From Gari tellinella (Eukaryota; Mollusca; Bivalvia; Cardiida; Psammobiidae): a stretch of 64,000 nucleotides of DNA. Positions 1 through 10,110 of the stretch are shown here, piece by piece. Position numbers and translations under genes: made by a program. A model generated the notes under the pieces. It saw only the letters and a list, made by a program, of their open reading frames with translations, was not told the DNA's origin and did no database searches. The number at the start of each line of letters is the position of its first letter. Position 1 is the stretch's first letter. The stretch covers positions 30,893,246 to 30,957,245 of the forward strand of contig OV277866.1 in assembly GCA_922989275.2 (NCBI GenBank), given 5' to 3'.

Positions 1-779
1 AAACAGGATTTACTACTTTACTATTCATAAACCATATATATATACAATGTATATGTATTTGCCAAAAGTAAGTCAATACCCAATTAAACAAGTTCTTTAA
101 TAAATATACAATCACAAAATTAGTGATTTTTAACACTACCTTTGACTCCGAAAGTTTGACTAATGGTCATGTATGAGAAAATTTAAGAAACGAAATTAAT
201 CATTAGTGCAAAAGGTAAAGGTCATCTTAAAGCAAACACGTTTCTTTTTCAAACATTGGTCATTATGCATTAAAGTAAGCTTCAAATCAATTTAAAATTT
301 TCTTGATTACCTTGCCAATGCTTAAAAACACATATTTCAACACCAAAAGTATAAAATTTGGTCATACATGACAAATGTTAGAAGAGAAATGGTATATGAG
401 AACCAAAAATGGCGGCCATCTTGAAAAATGGCGGCCATTTTGAATGTTTACGGTGCAAAGGGGCTTTTTGTTGAAAGAAAGGCCATATCAGTATATTATG
501 TAAACCTACTTTGATGATTGTATATCAAGTTTATGATTTTTTCTCTAATGTGCCCAGCTGTTATAGCAGAAATGAACAGAATACGTGATTTACTGGCTTA
601 TTTTAAGAGTTATCGCCCTTGTTTGTGACTTATAATTGTTTTTTCTGTCACGAAAATTCTATTTCTAGATTTTTCGACCAATTATACATTGAATAAATTA
701 AAGTTTTTTAGGTTATCTATGAGTGATTGCAAATAGCATAACAATTCATTATCATAATTCCTATTACAAGGAGATATGG
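1..779. other. AT-rich non-coding stretch
   Basis: No open frame or element end was recognised here. The only local structure is a pair of closely spaced copies of AATGGCGGCCAT near 405-440. Confidence 0.5.
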
Positions 780-1160
780 AACAGAAAAAACAGAGTTATT
801 GCCCCTGGAATAGAGCATTGACTGTAATTTTTACTTTTATTTGCATATTGAATCGTACAAAAGTTTGATGTTATAAGAAAACAGTCAAAAAATAACGAAA
901 ACAAATTCCCATAAAAAATAAAATAGAAAGAGAAAAATCAGAGTTATTGCCCCTGGAAAAGGGCATTGGCTGTAATATTTACTTCCATTTGCATTTAGAA
1001 TTGTTACTTTATGTCAAAGGTGTAAAGAAACATAAAAATAATTTGATGTTATAAGAACACAGACAAAAATAACGAAAGAATAACTATAAAAAATATAAAA
1101 AAGAATGAGGAAAATCAGAGTTATTGCCCCTGGAAAAGGACATTGACAGTAATATTTTAC
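780..1160. repeat. Imperfect tandem repeat, three units
   Basis: The motif CAGAGTTATTGCCCCTGGAA recurs at about 791, 935 and 1117, each followed by a related (A/G)GGCATTG-like segment and an AT-rich tail. Units are about 145-180 bp. The style matches the internal arrays of pearl-type elements elsewhere in the window, but no hairpin end was found. Nothing further was recognised from 1161 to 1547. Confidence 0.6.
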
Positions 1161-1547
1161 TTTTTTGATATTTAGCAAGTACAGACATTTGTGAACTAAT
1201 TGTAACCAGTAATAGTTCATTTGATATATTTGAAATGTAAATAAAGTTAGGTTTATATTATGGTATGCAAAAATCTGCACCCAATGACCTTTGACCTATT
1301 TCTGACCTTAATACGCGCCTAAGAACTTTACATCCCCCCTAGAATTGTTCGTATACATATGCTGAATATAAATCAAGTGGATGTTGCCCGTCTACACGAC
1401 ATGCCATGAGACCCATTTTCCAGAGCCTTATTTTCGATCCGTAGGCAGACTAGTAGGCATGCTGAACAATACCTATAACCATTTCCTATAGGGGACTCTC
1501 AATGATAAAGCTGATGATTGGACCTGAAAATAGTCTCTCTGAAACAA

Positions 1548-1799
1548 TTAACCCATTACCCCATAAAAACGCCTTTTTACGCCTTTCATTTATTCCTACA
1601 CTTAACAAAATAGTTTTAATTTTTACAGACACGAATATGTGTTGAAAGAAATCTATTCTATATTCTAGCAGATGGTAGCTTAAAGCAGGCTGAAAGTAAA
1701 ACAGAATGTGCCTTAAGGCACATTCTGCTTTACTTTCAACCTGGTTTAAGTAGTCACCTACTTTCAATTTTAGAAATAGGCTATTGGGTAATGGGTTAA
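1548..1799. mobile_element. Family A MITE (TTAA, CCCATTACCCCAT ends)
   Basis: It begins TTAACCCATTACCCCATA and ends with the complement ATTGGGTAATGGGTTAA. A palindromic core around 1680-1750 is centred on GTGCCTTAAGGCAC, flanked by the A core AGAATG/CATTCT arms. TTAA target duplication plus CCC-starting ends suggests piggyBac-like mobilisation (inference). This is a full-length copy. Confidence 0.85.
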
Positions 1800-2098
1800 C
1801 AAGATCCATCTGCATGAACCATTCCCGGAATATAGTGACAAACAATTTACCGTATGCCTTTGTTTAAACGCTCCCTCTCTAACACTGATATGCAAACACC
1901 TAATGCAAAAAATTTGGGACAACACTTTTTAATGATCAGATGATCACAAAAAAAATATTCCAGTATAAAAGTAAGGAAGCCCAGGGCTTTTTTAACCAAT
2001 AGGGGACGGGCTACCCACAGTAGGGGACAAATTGTGTTGTTTTGGGTTTTAATCATAAAAAGTAAAAAAAAAAAATTATTAAAATCTGGACTTAATAT

Positions 2099-3020
2099 TA
2101 GAGGTGTAACGATAGGTCGACTTAACGAACTATTGCAATAGTACCGACTCCGATAGCAATAAGTCGATAACATTTTTGAAAGTCCATACTATTGCCGATA
2201 GTTACTACAACTATCGATAGTTAGGATAGTGATACTTTTAGCGGAAAACTCTTTTGTCAGAATTAGCTGATTTGACTAATTATTTGTTTATAAAATCAAT
2301 CAACAAACGCTTGTATTTCTCTCTTATTCATTTACCGTAAAGCGTCCAGACGATAATAATCGCATGTTTTTAGGAAGGTAAAGGCCGAGACCGGGTGGAA
2401 AATTCGGAAATGAGAATCAATGACTTAGAATCATTTACCATTTAATTAATTTAGTTCGAAACTTATAAACGTCTTTTCCCCTTACTTTTTATCATTTTAG
2501 ATTAGTCATAAGACTGTAAAAAATTGAATTAACTTGAATCCTGGTTCTCGAAAACGAGACACCGGCATTCCATTCGATCTTAGTGTAAACTGAAAGTAGT
2601 GAAAATGGCAGACAAAGTGGAAATTGTTGACAACAAGAAAGGTAAAGCTGCAGTTTGGCAGTACTTTGGCTACGTCAAGCAAACTGACACAGTGGATCAA
2701 ACAAAAGTTGCATGCAGAAACTAATATAAAACTAAACACATCCAATTTAATCGATCACATGAAACGCAAACACCCGTCTATGGCAAAAGGGAACACAACA
2801 AAAACGTCTGAAAACTTCCTCCAGAACACTGCTTCGAAGCAAGCTAAACAAGCCTCTGTTTATAAGAAAATAGTTATCAAAACAACTATCGTGATAGTAT
2901 CGCAATAGTTTATTGACTATATGATAGTATCGCAATAGTTTATTGACTATCGCAATACTATCAGGATAGTATTTGAACTATCGCAATACTATCAGGATAG
3001 TCTTTTTGACCTCAATAGTA
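2099..3020 (+). mobile_element. ZBED-like hAT transposon remnant
   Basis: The left end reads GAGGTGTAACGATAGG, followed by many CGATAG/CTATCG motifs at 2110-2230. A second cluster of CTATCGCAATA repeats lies at 2885-3005. Such repeated subterminal motifs are typical transposase-binding sites of hAT elements. A BED-finger coding remnant lies between the clusters. No clear right terminal repeat or target duplication was found, so the end is approximate. Confidence 0.55.
2605..2880 (+). pseudogene. BED-type zinc-finger fragment of a hAT transposase
   Basis: A frame opens with ATG at 2605 (MADKVEIVDNKKG), runs through AVWQYFGYV and reaches VACRN before a stop near 2722. A one-base shift continues as NTSNLIDHMKRKHP, the His-His half of a BED finger. 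The W-x2-F and H-x4-H pieces fit the N-terminus of ZBED/hAT proteins, which bind the element's own ends. The second cysteine of the finger and the whole catalytic region are missing. It is broken by the frameshift and lacks any DDE domain, so it is a relic inside the surrounding hAT remnant. Confidence 0.6.
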
Positions 3021-3143
3021 CTTAATATATAACACAGTCACTCCTAAAAACAATTACTTGAACACATAAGTACTCAAGCAGTGTAAGCTCAGATCAGATG
3101 GAAGCCCTCTGATCTGGTTCTCCACTCTTAAATCAACAATAAC

Positions 3144-3366
3144 TTAACCCATTACCCCATTAAAACGCATTTTGACGCCTCTTATTTATTCCTCAACTGA
3201 AGAAAATAATTCAAATTTATATAGTTATGAACATGTATCATAAGAAAACAATTCTATATTCTAGTAAAGCAGGCTGAAAGTAAAGCAGAATGCGCCTTAA
3301 AGGCGCATTCTGCTTTGCTTTCAACCTGCTTTAAAAACTAGAAGTGGGCTATGGGGTAATGGGTTC
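3144..3366. mobile_element. Family A MITE
   Basis: It runs from TTAACCCATTACCCCAT to ATGGGGTAATGGGTT. The core loop is GCGCCTTAAAGGCGC, the GCGC version of the covarying loop. The last base of the right TTAA is mutated (GGTTCA). A weak B-type hairpin relic lies just upstream at about 3074-3128. Confidence 0.8.
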
Positions 3367-3551
3367 AAATGTGTTTCCTTTATCTACATTCTGGTATAAA
3401 TCTTATTTTTATTAGTTTTTATTATGTCACCAGAGAAATTTTATTAAGGGGGATAAATCTAATATTCTTAGTTTTAGCCAGAATTATATTACTGTAGGTT
3501 ATCTCTCTTTAACTCTTGCATACTATCAGTGGATACATATACCAGTTATTA

Positions 3552-3613
3552 CCTTTGCAAACAGTTGGGATCCTGATGAGATGTCACCTAAAGCAGATCC
3601 AAAATGTTTGACA
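3552..3613. repeat. Decayed B-type hairpin
   Basis: TTTGCAAACAGTTGGGATCC begins the left arm and AGATCCAAAATGTTTGACAC forms the right arm. The inner stem has lost most pairing. The remainder of 3367-3742 holds nothing recognised. Confidence 0.5.
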
Positions 3614-3742
3614 CTCTGACCCTGTTTTGAAAAGACATTTTGAAAATTCAACTTTGGGAATAGTTGCAGACGAAAATATTAAAATGTTAGATACAATAAA
3701 TTGGTCTTAATTGCGAGGCTTATCTGTATGTTCCCTTATAAA

Positions 3743-3786
3743 TTAACCCATTGCATGTTTCTAGTTTTAAAGACGGGTAACCACTA
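3743..3786. mobile_element. Family A MITE, left end only
   Basis: TTAACCCATTGCATGTTTCT, a GTTTTAAAGACGGGTAACCACT segment and nothing more: the copy stops exactly where the hAT element at 3787 begins, so the hAT element probably landed in it. The matching right half was not found. Confidence 0.6.
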
Positions 3787-4070
3787 CAGGGTTTTCCCTG
3801 GCGCACAAAATGCGCGCCCATGACACACTTTTTTACCAAATGACCCTTAAACATTTTTATTGTGCGTCAATTGTGACGCAACTTCGAAAATCGGTAGTCT
3901 GACTTCGATCTCCGCTCCGGCGCCGTTATGTATAACGAGTACTGAAACAGTCCGCGTTTTATACAAGTCCACCGCTTTTAGACTGTGCAACAGTAATTAC
4001 CTAATAAAATAGCATACTGAAAATCGGTATTATAAGCGCGTCCCGTCTGTAGTCAAGGAAACCCTGAACA

Positions 4071-4676
4071 ATGGCGCAGCATAAAATTTCGCAATTATTT
4101 GCTTCGACTTCGGCATCAAGCCAAGCAGAAACGAATGTAACGTCTAGCTCAGAATCGGAGTCAGAATCATCTGGGGCTCACCCTAAAAAGCAGCCCAGAA
4201 GCTTTCGATCTACGTGGCTGAAATCGTACACATGGCTCTAATTTCCTGAAGAAAAATCCGAAATGTATTGTTATCCCTGTAGAAAAACAAACAAAGATAA
4301 GCCATTCACGAAAGGGTGTACCAACTACAGAACATAAACCCTTGATCGGCATGAAAAGTCGAAGGGGCACAGAGAGGCACTTAAGCAGGTTCATTTACAG
4401 TCCCATTTTAAACGTAGCCTACAGAAAGCCAAAGCGTCCGTTAAAGTATCAACAGACACCCAGACGCTACGTCAGACAACGCAGTTACGTAGTTTACATG
4501 ATGTCCACAAACGGTATTGCCGCTAATAACTTTGTTGATCTGATGGAGCTACAGCGTGAGAATGGGTGCGAGGGAGCAGAACATTATTACAAAAAAACAG
4601 AAATTGTTTCAGAAATGGAAACTGTGTTGTGTGACCAGATAGAAAAACAACTACAAAACAAGCACCTTAGAGCTGA
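4071..4676 (+). pseudogene. hAT (ZNF862/KIAA1586-like) transposase pseudogene, N-terminal segment
   Basis: The ATG at 4071 opens MAQHKISQLFASTSASSQ and then a serine/glutamate-rich stretch. Next comes a TTF/BED-like finger with MYCYPCRK (C-x2-C) and RHEKSKGH (H-x5-H). Two in-frame stops lie at about 4240 and 4334. A one-base shift between about 4440 and 4500 is needed to enter the frame reading NGIAANNFVDLMELQ and IVSEMETVLCDQIEKQ. These phrases are characteristic of ZNF862-like hAT proteins. The frame stops at the nested element, one base before its TA target site. It cannot make a protein. Confidence 0.75.
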
Positions 4677-4678
4677 TA

Positions 4679-6363
4679 TCCCCTGCCGCAGCGATTGTCC
4701 AGAAGAAAGTGGCAAACTTTATTGTGGGAGGAAGGGGCAAATGGTGATCACCTGTCTTTAAAGATCAACATTCAAAAGCTTTTTACAAAGTTTTATAAAA
4801 TCCATTCAATTTTGTACATTTTAAAGCCTAAACAATACAAAAAATAAAGCCGTTTGTAGCATTATAAATCTAAGTATGACAGGGGCAGGTAACTCTTGAT
4901 TCAAATTCAACAGTAATTAAACACTTTCAAGAACTTATAATTGTGTGCAAGTATTATTAAAAAAAATTCAGAACTGTAGAATTTACTAGAGTGTAAACAC
5001 ATTTTCAACTCATCAAGGGCAGAGTATTCTTGACTAATTTGCACATTTTCGATAATAATTGAACTCATTCTATAAATAATAGCCATATATGATTTAATTT
5101 TTTTTTCAAAATCCATTCACATTTGTACACAATAGCATGTAAACAATAAAGCCATGTTGAGCATTACTAAGTACATAAAGGGCAGATAACTCTTGCCACA
5201 AAGTATCCTATTTTGACAATAATTGCTACCCTTATATTTATATACATCATGTGTAAGGTAAATCAAAATCCATTAAAGACTGTAGTTTCTAGATGGTAAA
5301 AACTGTTAAATAAGTTTTTTTTGACTCATCAAGGGCAGATAATTGTTGACTAGTTTCTCCGTTTTCAAAAATGATAACAATTATTTGAAAACTAATAGCC
5401 ATACATAGTTTAAGAATTTGTTTTATCAAAATTCATGCATATTTATAGATACTAGGATGTAAACAATTTTAAAATAAAGCATTTTCTATCATTTCAAAGT
5501 ACATCAAGGGCAGATAACTATTGCCACAAGTATCCTTTTTTGACAATAATTGCACACCTTCAAGAACTTTTACTTATAGACATCGTGTACAAGTATCATT
5601 TAAATCCATTCATAATTGTAGTTGCCAGAGAGTAAAAACAGTTAAATATGGCTTTTTTTACTTATCAAGGGCAGATAACTCATGACTAATTTCTCCGTTT
5701 TCAACAATAATCAAATTCATTTGAAAACAAATAGCCATACATAATTCAAGAAAGTTTTTTAAAAAATCCATGCATATTTATAGGCTCTAGTATGTAAACA
5801 ATACCAAAATAAAGCATTTTCTAGCATTTCTAAGTACATCAAGGGCAGATAACTCTTGTCACAAGTATCCTTTTTATACAATAATTGCACACCTGCAAGA
5901 ACTTGTACTTATAGACAATGTGTGCAAGTATAAACAAAATATGTTGAATACTGTAGTTGCTAGAGTGTAAAAACTGTTAAATATGGCATTTTTAACACAA
6001 AAAGGGCAGATAACTCACGGTGCTCCTATGATGACAAATAAGTATACCAAGTTTAATCCAAATCTGTTTATAGGTTTCGGAGATGCAGTTGCGGACGGAA
6101 AACGTGACGGACGCACGGACTGCATTTTTAACACAAAAAGGGCAGATAACTCATAAGTTCCTAAAATTTTCTGAAAAAAATTTGATTTTCCACGGTGCTC
6201 CTATGATGACAAATAAGTATACCAAGTTTAATCCAAATCTGTTTATAGGTTTCGGAGATACAGTTGCGGACTGTAATGCACGCACGCACACACGCACGCA
6301 CACACGCACGGACAGCCGGACGGACAGACCTAAAACAGTATCCCTCTGCCTTTCGGCAGGGGA
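4679..6363. mobile_element. TA-flanked nested element with minisatellite core
   Basis: The ends are TCCCCTGCCG and its exact complement CGGCAGGGGA, flanked by TA at 4677-4678 and 6364-6365. The 1,685-bp interior has about five diverged units containing GGGCAGATAACTCTTG, spaced 150-330 bp, then ACGCACGCACAC and GGACGGACAG simple repeats at 6280-6330. No transposase was seen, so it is non-autonomous. Removing it with one TA copy rejoins the flanking hAT frame exactly (GCT GAT AAC AAT). Confidence 0.8.
5985..6271. repeat. Local tandem duplication inside the nested element
   Basis: A segment starting CATTTTTAACACAAAAAGGG and running through ATGATGACAAATAAGTATAC to GCAGTTGCGGA is present twice (about 5988-6096 and 6124-6271). 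The first copy lacks about 35 bp that the second keeps. Confidence 0.65.
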
Positions 6364-6365
6364 TA

Positions 6366-6502
6366 ACAATATTGATGACAGTCCATTCTATGGTCTCATG
6401 CTTGATGAAACCTGCGATATTACAATTGATAAAAAGCTTGTTATTTATATCAGATACATAAAATATGGCAAGGCTGTAGTGTCTTATCTGGGTAATAATA
6501 AG
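6366..6502 (+). pseudogene. hAT transposase pseudogene, first catalytic-Asp segment
   Basis: This short segment between the two nested insertions encodes SPFYGLMLDETCDI, then KKLVIYIRYI and VVSYLG. MLDETCDI corresponds to the (A/L)DE(T/S)xD motif that carries the first catalytic Asp in hAT transposases. No stop lies within it. It continues in frame both leftward (after removing 4679-6363) and rightward (after removing 6503-7517), which fixes the order of events: transposase first, insertions later. Confidence 0.75.
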
Positions 6503-7517
6503 CAGGGTTCCCACAGGCTTTTTATTTTTATTTTGAGGGTGCATGCACCCTCTAGGGCTATTTTTTGGGGGTGCAGACAAATTTCAGAGGGTGCATATGA
6601 AACGTTTTTCTGTTTCTTCTGATGCGAGGACGCAAGGGACAAAGTACGATGAGGCCGGGGCCGAAAGGTTTATGACGTATCTATGACGAGTGGTCCCATA
6701 ACAAAGTAGCAATCTGTATTCAAACAATGGATACGCACCAGGGATGATCTTTGGAAAGTTGTAGTTCCACCGCTAAATTTTAATATCATTTGTTTGGATG
6801 TGTACTGTTCGAATCTCTCACATTATTTCTTAACCAGGCCGTCAATTGGGACTTAGCCGACATATTTGCAGACTACACGAATGCGTATAGGCCTATGCTA
6901 AGACTGTGTCTCACTAAATCAGGCATTTTCCTCAACATTGTTAATAGACGGGATAAAACACATCTGATAACCCGTCCAGTTTTTTCGACTGTGTTGTTTG
7001 GATTTCGCATAAAAAATGGTGTCGCTGTTTTGAAATCGAAAGTGACCAGAATTAGACCTATGACCGGACTTTTTGTTTTAATAATTTGTCAGCATTTTTC
7101 AAACACGTATTCCTCTAAATAAGCATTGAACTCTTATAAAAACAAAAATTGATAGAAAAAATAGCGACTTTATTAGGCACAGAGACGGGAAATCCCATAA
7201 TCTATTTTAAACCGCTTAATCATCATTTTCGCGATGCGGGTGAACCAGGCGCTTTACGTAATAAGAATGATAAGAATTGTCAAGCGCCTGACAGACACTA
7301 TAAGGAAAATGAAAACAAATCCAAACTGACACGCCGGACTTTGACGTTTAACTTGTATTTTGTTGTTTGTTAATAAAACTGGTCTTCTTACATCCGATTT
7401 CGGCATTATCTGCAACATAAATCTGTACGTGCATGCACGTTCAGGGCATTGATTTTATGCGTGATTTTTTGAAATTATACATGAATCACGTACATCTGTA
7501 CGTGAATGGGAACTCTG
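6503..7517. mobile_element. hAT-like non-autonomous element with 6-bp target duplication
   Basis: It starts CAGGGTTCCC and ends GGGAACTCTG (complement CAGAGTTCCC). AATAAG flanks both sides (6497-6502 and 7518-7523). The 1,015-bp interior has no recognisable transposase. CAG...CTG ends fit the hAT superfamily; a 6-bp rather than 8-bp duplication is unusual but reported for some hAT lineages. Excision with one AATAAG copy restores the host frame as GGT AAT AAT AAG GTA CAG. Confidence 0.75.
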
Positions 7518-8400
7518 AATAAGGTACAGGACCGTACTGCTGAAGGTATCAAATCAGCTTTGTGTGAATTTCTAGTTGGAAAGGGTATAATAAAAGATGG
7601 TGACTATTCAAAATTGATTGCTTTAGGTACAGATGGTGCTGCTGTTATGGTGGGTCGAAAAAATGGTCTTTGGGTAAAACTGAAACAGATGAACGAGAAT
7701 TTAGTGCAAGTCTACTGTGTTGCTCATAGACTAAACTTGGCAGCATCGGCATTGACTATTTAGAAGACTATAAGAGATACATTCATATGTTCTACAGGTT
7801 TTACACCGACTCCAGTGTCAGATATGATAAGTTGAGAGATTTACAGGAACTAAAGCATGGAAAATCTCAGCAAGAGCCAGAGGGAACATCAGTTAGATGG
7901 TTGTCAGTGGAGAGTGCTGTAAAAATGACTTTTAAGAATATAGATGCAATATTATTGTCTCTTGAAGATGACAAAGATAAAACCGGAAAAGCTGGTGGTT
8001 TGTGGAATTTCTTCAGCACTTCACTGTTCATTCTGACAACTGCACTGCTAATTGATGTACTCACTGTCATTGGCATATTAAGCCTTACTTTTCAAAAGGG
8101 TAGTGTGAATCTGTCTTCAATACGCCACACTGTTAATTCATGTATCAGTGCTTTGAGAGATACATGTATGAGGCAGAACTCTCCGTCAGTTGCTCAAGTT
8201 TTGCATGAGCTTGGAGTTGTACAGCCTGGGCAGAAAAGCACATACCATGGGGTTCAGTTTACTGACAATGAAAATTTGAGAAACAGATTTGAAAGGATTC
8301 GAACCAGGTTTATTGATAAGCTTATTGATAATCTTGAAGAAAGACACTGTAAAGATATAGTTGGGACTCATAGGTTTGAAGGCCAACGAGTCCTGGGGAC
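7518..8400 (+). pseudogene. hAT transposase pseudogene, middle segment
   Basis: Resuming after the insertion, the frame reads VQDRTAEGI, then ALGTDGAAVMVGR (second catalytic-Asp region) and YCVAHRLNLAAS (the hAT C-x2-H motif). A frameshift at about 7748 is needed to reach YLEDYKRYIHMFYRFYTD. The third stretch has GTSVRWLSVE, AILLSLEDDKDKTGKA, LLIDVLTVIGILSLTFQKG and RFERIRTRFIDKLIDNLEE. Similarity fades near 8360-8400, before the hATC dimerisation domain. Motif order and spacing match ZNF862-like proteins, but the copy is dead. Confidence 0.75.
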
Positions 8401-8430
8401 TCATAGTTTTGAATTTGTAAAAAAATCACT

Positions 8431-8497
8431 GCATACAGCTTGAGTCCAGATCAGACCCTGCATTACGTGGCATCTGATCTGGATTCAAGCTGTTTGC
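8431..8497. repeat. B-type hairpin
   Basis: GCATACAGCTTGAGTCCAGA pairs with CTGGATTCAAGCTGTTTGC across a CGCC-free variant of the inner stem (ATTACGTGG). It lies exactly at the broken 3' side of the hAT pseudogene. Nothing was recognised from 8498 to 8762. Confidence 0.75.
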
Positions 8498-8762
8498 AAA
8501 TGTTAACCAAGTCTTAATTTCTCTTCCAATAACAATACCCTACCAACAACACGCGTAATCTTTGTCTTCATTTGGGTGTTGTTGTAGAGAGGTAGCACTG
8601 TATATACCAATTGTATGTGGATATGGTGCAAGCATAAATTGTGTTTCTTCAAGTTGAAAGTATCGGACAATAAATTAGTTTACCTTTTGCCAAAGGTTAG
8701 CTTCGCCCTTCCAGTTGGATAAAATCGGTCTATACCTGTAATGTTCTGTTCATAACCCCATG

Positions 8763-10110
8763 AAACAAGAGCCCCATGGGGCATATTTCGCTCACCTGAG
8801 AATAGCTGACAAAATGGAGATAATGATTTATGTCCTGGAGGAGTCATTTTTTACCCGAGGGACACTATTAAATTTGAACAATCTTGATAAAGGACCTGTA
8901 GATGATGCTATGTGCCAAATATCTAAGATCAGGGTAGTAGGGTTTTAGACAAGAAGATTATTCCATTGAAAAAAATCTATTTTTAGCTCCTGTGACCTAC
9001 ATATGCAATCCACCAGAACCATTTGAACAAAATAGGTAAAGCACATCTAGAAGTGTCACCATGTCGAATATCAAAGCTCTGGCCATATTAGTTTCAGAGA
9101 AGAAGACATTTGAAAATTTCACTATATAACTCTATGTAAAACTGTGACCCCCGGGGCTGGGCCAATTTTGACCCTAGGGGCATAATTTGAACAAATTTGA
9201 TAAAGGACCTGTAAATGATGCTATGTGCCAAATTTCTAAACTCTGGCCCTTGTAGTTTTTGACAAGAAGATTTTTTAAGTTTTTATAGAAAAAATATATT
9301 TTTAGCTCCTGTGACCTACATATGCAACAGACCGAAACCATTTGAACAAAATACGTAAAGGATATTCAGAAGTGTGACCATACCAAATATCAAAGCTCTG
9401 GCCATATTAGTGTCAGAGAAGAAGACGTTTGAAATGTTCACTATATAACTCTATGTAAAACTGTGACCCCTATGATGCTATGTGCCAAATATCTAAGCTC
9501 TGGCCCTTGTAGTTTTTGACAATAAGATTTTTTAAGTTTTCATTGAAAAAAATCTATTTTTAGCTCCTGTGACCTACATATGCAACCGACCAGAACAATT
9601 TGAATAATATTGGTAAAACACATCTAGAAGTGTCACCATGCCAAATATCAAAGCTCTGGCCATGTTAGTTTCAGAGGAGAAGACGTTTGAAAATTTCCCT
9701 ATATAACTCTATGTAAAACTGTGACCCCAACAGCGGGGACAATTTTGACCCCAGGGGCATAATTTGAACAAACTTGATAAAGGATGTGTAGATGATGCTA
9801 TGTGCCAAATATCTAAGCTCTGGCCCTTGTAGTTTCAGACAAGAATATTTTTTAAGATTTCCTTATTTTTTCACTTTGGTTGCCATGGCAACCAGAGTTC
9901 AGCATTGTTTTTAATTTTTTGAACATATTTGAAAAAGCTTGACCCAAGGAACATTCCTGTAAAGTTTGGTTGAAATCTGTCAAGCGGTATAGGAGTAGAT
10001 GTCATTTGAAGCAATTGTTAACGACAACGGACAACGCACGAAGACGCACGACAGACACAGGGCCATCCCAATAGCTCACCTTGAGCCTTTGGCTCAGGCG
10101 AGCTAAAAAA
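8763..10110 (-). mobile_element. Pearl/HINE-like tandem-repeat element
   Basis: Read on the minus strand, it starts TTTTTTAGCTCGCCTGAGCC with a GAGCC...GGCTC hairpin and ends in a GCCCCATGGGGC hairpin followed by CTCTTGTTT. The interior has three to four units of about 250-300 bp containing GTGACCTACATATGCAA and TCTGGCCCTTGTAGTTT. Structure (short subterminal inverted repeats, hairpin ends, internal arrays, AT-rich flanks) resembles bivalve pearl elements and non-autonomous Helentrons; that link is inferred. Confidence 0.6.
9878..9893. promoter_or_regulatory. Perfect X-box palindrome (RFX-like site) in a repeat
   Basis: GGTTGCCATGGCAACC is a perfect 16-bp palindrome matching the RFX X-box consensus with zero spacer. 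It lies inside the pearl-type element, not near a known promoter here; a diverged cousin (GTTGCCATGGTATC) lies near 42520 in a related element. Confidence 0.4.

Larger units (their letters stand above)
3787..8430 (+). mobile_element. ZNF862-like hAT transposon, 3'-truncated, with two nested insertions
   Basis: The left end starts CAGGGTTTTCCCTGGCGCAC, a typical hAT terminus beginning CAG, and the transposase frame starts 284 bp later at 4071. The coding sequence is interrupted by a TA-flanked element (4679-6363) and by a hAT-like element with a 6-bp duplication (6503-7517). Similarity fades near 8400 and a B-type hairpin follows at 8431. No right terminal repeat was found, so the C-terminal dimerisation region and 3' end are lost. 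Confidence 0.75.

Noticed and set aside
6083..6622. 179-codon open frame
   Set aside because: It joins simple repeats at the end of one nested element, 40 codons of the hAT pseudogene and the start of another element; only the middle part is meaningful.
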